DNA of 64,000 bases from Pseudomonas fluorescens (GTDB taxonomy: Bacteria; Pseudomonadota; Gammaproteobacteria; Pseudomonadales; Pseudomonadaceae): positions 1 through 64,000 of the forward strand of contig NZ_JSAK01000031.1 in assembly GCF_000802965.1 (NCBI RefSeq). The letters run 5' to 3'. Below, one piece after another: positions 61,089 through 64,000 of this stretch (within the stretch, counting starts at the first letter, position 1; each line of letters opens with the position of its first letter). Under the pieces are notes generated by a model that did not search any database, was not told the DNA's origin, and saw only the letters and a list, made by a program, of their open reading frames with translations. The position numbers were made by a program, and so were the translations under genes.

Positions 61089-62669
61089 ATGCCCCAACTG
61101 TCCGGACACAATTTCATCGCCGGTGGCCGCAGCGCCGCCGGATCGGTGGTGCTGCACAGCGTTGATGCGACAACTGGAGAAGCGCTGCCTACGGCCTTCA
61201 TTCAGGCAACGGTCGAGGAAGTGGACGCCGCTGCCACGGCTGCCGATCAAGCCAGCCCGATCTACCGCAACCTGCCCGCCGCACGCCGTGCCGAATTCCT
61301 CGACGCGATCGCTGCTGAACTTGATGCACTGGGTGATGATTTCGTCGCCCTGGTCTGCCAGGAAACCGCTTTGCCTGCGGCGCGCATCCAGGGTGAGCGA
61401 GCCCGCACCAGTGGCCAGATGCGCCTGTTTGCCCAGACCCTGCGCCGCGGTGATTTCTACGGTGCGCGCATCGATTTGCCGCTACCCGCGCGCCAACCCC
61501 TGCCTCGGGGCGATCTGCGCCAATGCCGCTTGGGCGTCGGCCCGGTGGCCGTGTTCGGTGCCAGTAACTTTCCGTTGGCCTTTTCTACCGCCGGTGGCGA
61601 TACCGCCGCCGCGCTCGCGGCTGGCTGCCCGGTGGTGTTCAAGGCCCACAGCGGCCATATGGCAACCGCAGAGCGAGTGGCCGAAGCGATCATTCGCGCC
61701 GCCGAGAAAACCGGAATGCCAGCGGGCGTGTTCAACATGATCTTCGGTGCCGGCGTCGGTGAGGCGTTGGTCAAGCATCCGCTGATTCAAGCGGTCGGTT
61801 TTACCGGTTCGCTGAAGGGCGGCAGGGCGTTGTGCGACATGGCCGCCGCTCGCCCGCAGCCGATCCCGGTGTTCGCCGAGATGAGCAGCATCAACCCGGT
61901 ACTGGTCCTGCCCGAAGCCCTGCACGTCCGCGGCGAGCGTATCGCCAGCGAACTGGCCGCGTCGGTGGTCATGGGCGCGGGTCAGTTCTGCACCAACCCC
62001 GGCCTGGTCATCGGTATTCGCTCACCAGCGTTCAGCCACTTCGTGAAGGCACTCGCTGCTTTGATCGCCGATCAACCGGCGCAAACCATGCTCAATGCCG
62101 GCGGCCTGCGCAGTTATGTGCACGGTTGCGAAGCCTTGCTGGCGCATCCGCGGCTCATGCACTTGGCGGGACAGAAGCAGCAGGGCGATCAAGCCCGGGC
62201 GCAATTGTTCCAGGCCGACGTCAGCCTGCTGTTGACCGGCGATGAGTTGCTGCAAGAGGAAATTTTCGGCCCGGCCACCGTGGTGGTTGAGGTGGCGGAT
62301 CGAACGCAATTGTTAGCTGCACTGAAAGGTTTGCGCGGGCAACTGACCGCGACCCTGATCGGCGAAACGGCCGAACTGGAGCAATCCGCCGATCTGGTGG
62401 CTGTGCTTGAGCAAAAGGTCGGACGCGTATTGGTCAACGGCTATCCCACCGGTGTGGAAGTCTGCGACGCGATGGTCCACGGAGGCCCTTGGCCGGCCAC
62501 GTCTGATGCCCGTGGTACTTCCGTGGGCACTTTGGCCATCGATCGATTCCTGCGCCCGGTGTGCTACCAGAACTTCCCTGATGCCTTGCTCCCCGAGGCC
62601 CTGAAGAACAGCAATCCACTGGGGCTGACGCGCCTGGTCAACGGAGAGAAAACTGCCCAGGCACTCTAG
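61089..62669 (+). CDS. Aldehyde dehydrogenase, 2-ketoglutarate semialdehyde dehydrogenase type
   Basis: 526 residues from ATG 61089 with CAGGAGACTGTC upstream. Nucleotide site VFGASNFPLAFSTAGGDTAAALAAG and VGFTGSLKGG, general-base Glu in VFAEMSSINP and catalytic Cys in MGAGQFCTNPG. KGSADHs of this type (length about 525, GNxP-free N-terminus) oxidise 2-ketoglutarate semialdehyde to 2-ketoglutarate with NAD(P), the last step of the Weimberg route. It is separated from the LysR gene by the duplicated repeat. Confidence 0.88.
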   Translation: MPQLSGHNFIAGGRSAAGSVVLHSVDATTGEALPTAFIQATVEEVDAAATAADQASPIYRNLPAARRAEFLDAIAAELDALGDDFVALVCQETALPAARIQGERARTSGQMRLFAQTLRRGDFYGARIDLPLPARQPLPRGDLRQCRLGVGPVAVFGASNFPLAFSTAGGDTAAALAAGCPVVFKAHSGHMATAERVAEAIIRAAEKTGMPAGVFNMIFGAGVGEALVKHPLIQAVGFTGSLKGGRALCDMAAARPQPIPVFAEMSSINPVLVLPEALHVRGERIASELAASVVMGAGQFCTNPGLVIGIRSPAFSHFVKALAALIADQPAQTMLNAGGLRSYVHGCEALLAHPRLMHLAGQKQQGDQARAQLFQADVSLLLTGDELLQEEIFGPATVVVEVADRTQLLAALKGLRGQLTATLIGETAELEQSADLVAVLEQKVGRVLVNGYPTGVEVCDAMVHGGPWPATSDARGTSVGTLAIDRFLRPVCYQNFPDALLPEALKNSNPLGLTRLVNGEKTAQAL

Positions 62670-62762
62670 TCATTGCTTCGCCGCCGAGTGAATCGCTCAT
62701 TCGGCGTGACCCAACTTCGATAAAAACAATCAGGCATGTCCACATGCCCAGGGGTTACCTTA

Positions 62763-64000
62763 ATGCAAACGATATCCGAGCATTTGCCCGCGCAGGCGCA
62801 AGCCAGCGAACTCGATTTTGAAGACCGCACTTACCGCAAAGTCATCTGGCGCATCCTTCCCGTGCTGCTGCTGTGCTACATGGCGGCGTACCTGGACCGG
62901 GTCAACATCGGCTTTGCCAAGCTCGACATGCTCAACGAGCTTTCATTCAGCAACACCGTCTATGCCTTGGGCGCCAGTATGTTTTTCTGGGGCTATTTCC
63001 TGTTTGAAGTGCCGAGCAACCTGCTGCTGCATCGCTACGGCGCGCGCTTCTGGATTGCCCGGATCATGTTGACCTGGGCCGTGATCTCCATGGCCGTCGC
63101 GTTCACCGTGCCGCTGGCAGGGTTCTTCCATATCGAATCGAGCACCATGTTCTACGTGCTGCGCTTCCTGCTGGGTATCTGCGAAGCCGGTTTCTTCCCG
63201 GGTGTGATTCTGTACCTCAACTACTGGTTCCCAACCCATCGGCAAAGCCGTGTGATGTCCGGGTTCCTGATGGCCATGCCGATCAGCCTGACCCTGGGCG
63301 GGATCCTCTCCGGTTGGCTGATGAACAGCATGCAAGGCGTGCAGGGTATGTCGGGCTGGCAATGGATGCTGATCATCGAGGGCATTCCGTCAATCATCAT
63401 GGCGTTTGTCGTAATCGTCTGCCTGGCCAACAACATCGACTCCGCCAAATGGCTGTCGGCTGCCGAAAAAGCCTTGCTCAAGGCCAACCTGCAAACCGAT
63501 AACCAGGGCAAGGCGTCACGCCTGAGCGAAGTATTCTTCAACCCGCGAGTGTGGTTGTTGGTGCTAATCCTGCTGACCTTCAACACCGGCTTCTACGGTC
63601 TGGCGTTCTGGATGCCATCAATCATCAAAAGCACCGGTATCACCAATAGCCTGCACATCGGCTTGCTGACCGCCATTCCCTACGCAGTGGCCGTGGTCGC
63701 GATGCTGCTCAACGCACGGCATTCCAACCGCACCGGCGAGCGCCGCATGCACGCCGCGATTCCTGCGTTCATCGGTGGGCTGGGGCTGATGCTCAGTGCC
63801 TACTTCGCCGACAACCTGGTGCTGTCTATCCTGTTCCTCAGCGTATCCGCCTCGGGGATTCTCAGCCTGATGCCGATTTACTGGACCCTGCCTGGGACTG
63901 TGCTGTCGGGCGTCGCTGCTGCAGCAGGCATCGGCATGATCAACGCCTTCGGCAACCTGTCCGGTTTCACCGGCTCGATGATCACCGCCGTCGCGGAAAA
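62763..64000 (+). CDS. MFS transporter, anion:cation symporter family (3' end outside window)
   Basis: The frame opens at ATG 62763 and remains open to the right edge, giving about 412 residues of a protein usually of 430-450. N-terminal cytoplasmic tail, then VLLLCYMAAYLDRVNIGFAKLDM, the ACS-family pattern in TM1. Later WGYFLFEVPSNLLLHRYGARFWIARIM and LGICEAGFFPGVILYLNYWFP, typical of the hexuronate/tartrate/phthalate group. Given its position downstream of the ketoglutarate-semialdehyde dehydrogenase, uptake of pentonate or a related sugar acid is the likely role. Spacing of 93 bp suggests co-transcription. Confidence 0.88.
   Translation, partial: MQTISEHLPAQAQASELDFEDRTYRKVIWRILPVLLLCYMAAYLDRVNIGFAKLDMLNELSFSNTVYALGASMFFWGYFLFEVPSNLLLHRYGARFWIARIMLTWAVISMAVAFTVPLAGFFHIESSTMFYVLRFLLGICEAGFFPGVILYLNYWFPTHRQSRVMSGFLMAMPISLTLGGILSGWLMNSMQGVQGMSGWQWMLIIEGIPSIIMAFVVIVCLANNIDSAKWLSAAEKALLKANLQTDNQGKASRLSEVFFNPRVWLLVLILLTFNTGFYGLAFWMPSIIKSTGITNSLHIGLLTAIPYAVAVVAMLLNARHSNRTGERRMHAAIPAFIGGLGLMLSAYFADNLVLSILFLSVSASGILSLMPIYWTLPGTVLSGVAAAAGIGMINAFGNLSGFTGSMITAVAE

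Noticed and set aside
1..64000. CRISPR arrays, rRNA/tRNA genes, insertion sequences, integrases and prophage genes
   Set aside because: No regularly spaced direct repeats, transposase or integrase motifs, or tRNA-like cloverleaf sequences were recognised by eye; only the 248-bp tandem duplication and REP palindromes are repetitive.

Overview
This 64 kb window is high-GC chromosomal DNA from a Pseudomonas, most likely of the P. fluorescens/P. putida lineage. The genus call rests on a class II (medium-chain-length type) PHA synthase, a FecI/FecR/TonB-receptor surface-signalling trio, a short LOV photoreceptor beside a LitR-type MerR regulator, and paired GTAGGAGCCGGCTTGCTGGCGAT-type intergenic palindromes. 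I saw no rRNA, tRNA, CRISPR array, insertion sequence or prophage.

Layout. 0-8.3 kb: end of a DUF1254/DUF1214 gene, an acyl-CoA dehydrogenase-like gene, a MalT-type LuxR regulator, small conserved genes, a cation diffusion facilitator, a VOC protein, a repeat-rich secreted protein with a premature stop, and a cytochrome c. Two gene remnants lie here (MBL-fold, RcnR/CsoR-like). 8.6-15.8 kb: a tyrosine-phosphatase/autotransporter fusion, an AraC regulator, then an iron-regulated ECF sigma / FecR / TonB receptor signalling unit with a Fur box. 16-17.4 kb: RidA and a divergent LysR regulator. 17.4-25.3 kb: a predicted light-responsive membrane-lipid island. 25.3-36.8 kb: a patatin, a lytic transglycosylase, LysR and AraC regulators, an oxidoreductase, an aminotransferase, a Lys/Ala-rich basic protein, a DUF417 protein and an HD-GYP response regulator. 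36.9-41.3 kb: a 1466-residue hybrid kinase. 41.3-52.4 kb: a lipoprotein, a Thr/Ser dehydratase-like enzyme, a second TonB receptor, a secreted NADP-oxidoreductase-like protein, an ABC exporter, an isolated PHA synthase, an MscS/cNMP channel and a PhaZ-like hydrolase. 52.5-56.4 kb: small secreted or membrane proteins, a GAF-GGDEF cyclase and a BASS transporter. 56.5-64 kb: an oxidative pentonate (Weimberg-type) cluster containing a 248-bp tandem duplication and ending in an MFS transporter cut by the window edge.

The most interesting system is the 17.4-25.3 kb island. Two convergent transcription units, a six-gene-plus operon on the minus strand and a two-gene operon on the plus strand, carry at their outer ends operators that fit T(G/A)TACA-N12-TGTA(C/T)A, which I recall as the consensus for class II LitR (PplR) regulators of P. 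putida. A short LOV protein and a MerR regulator without a recognisable B12 site lie next to the larger operon. The operon genes (cyclopropane-synthase-like methyltransferase, FAD amine-oxidase-like enzyme, DUF1365, SDR, NTF2-like, DUF2878, DUF3833 lipoprotein, chalcone-isomerase-like protein) suggest a light- or singlet-oxygen-induced modification of unsaturated membrane lipids whose chemistry is not settled.

A second theme is gene decay: at least four short remnants, an in-frame stop in a repeat protein, and a tandem duplication that copied the end of a regulator gene.
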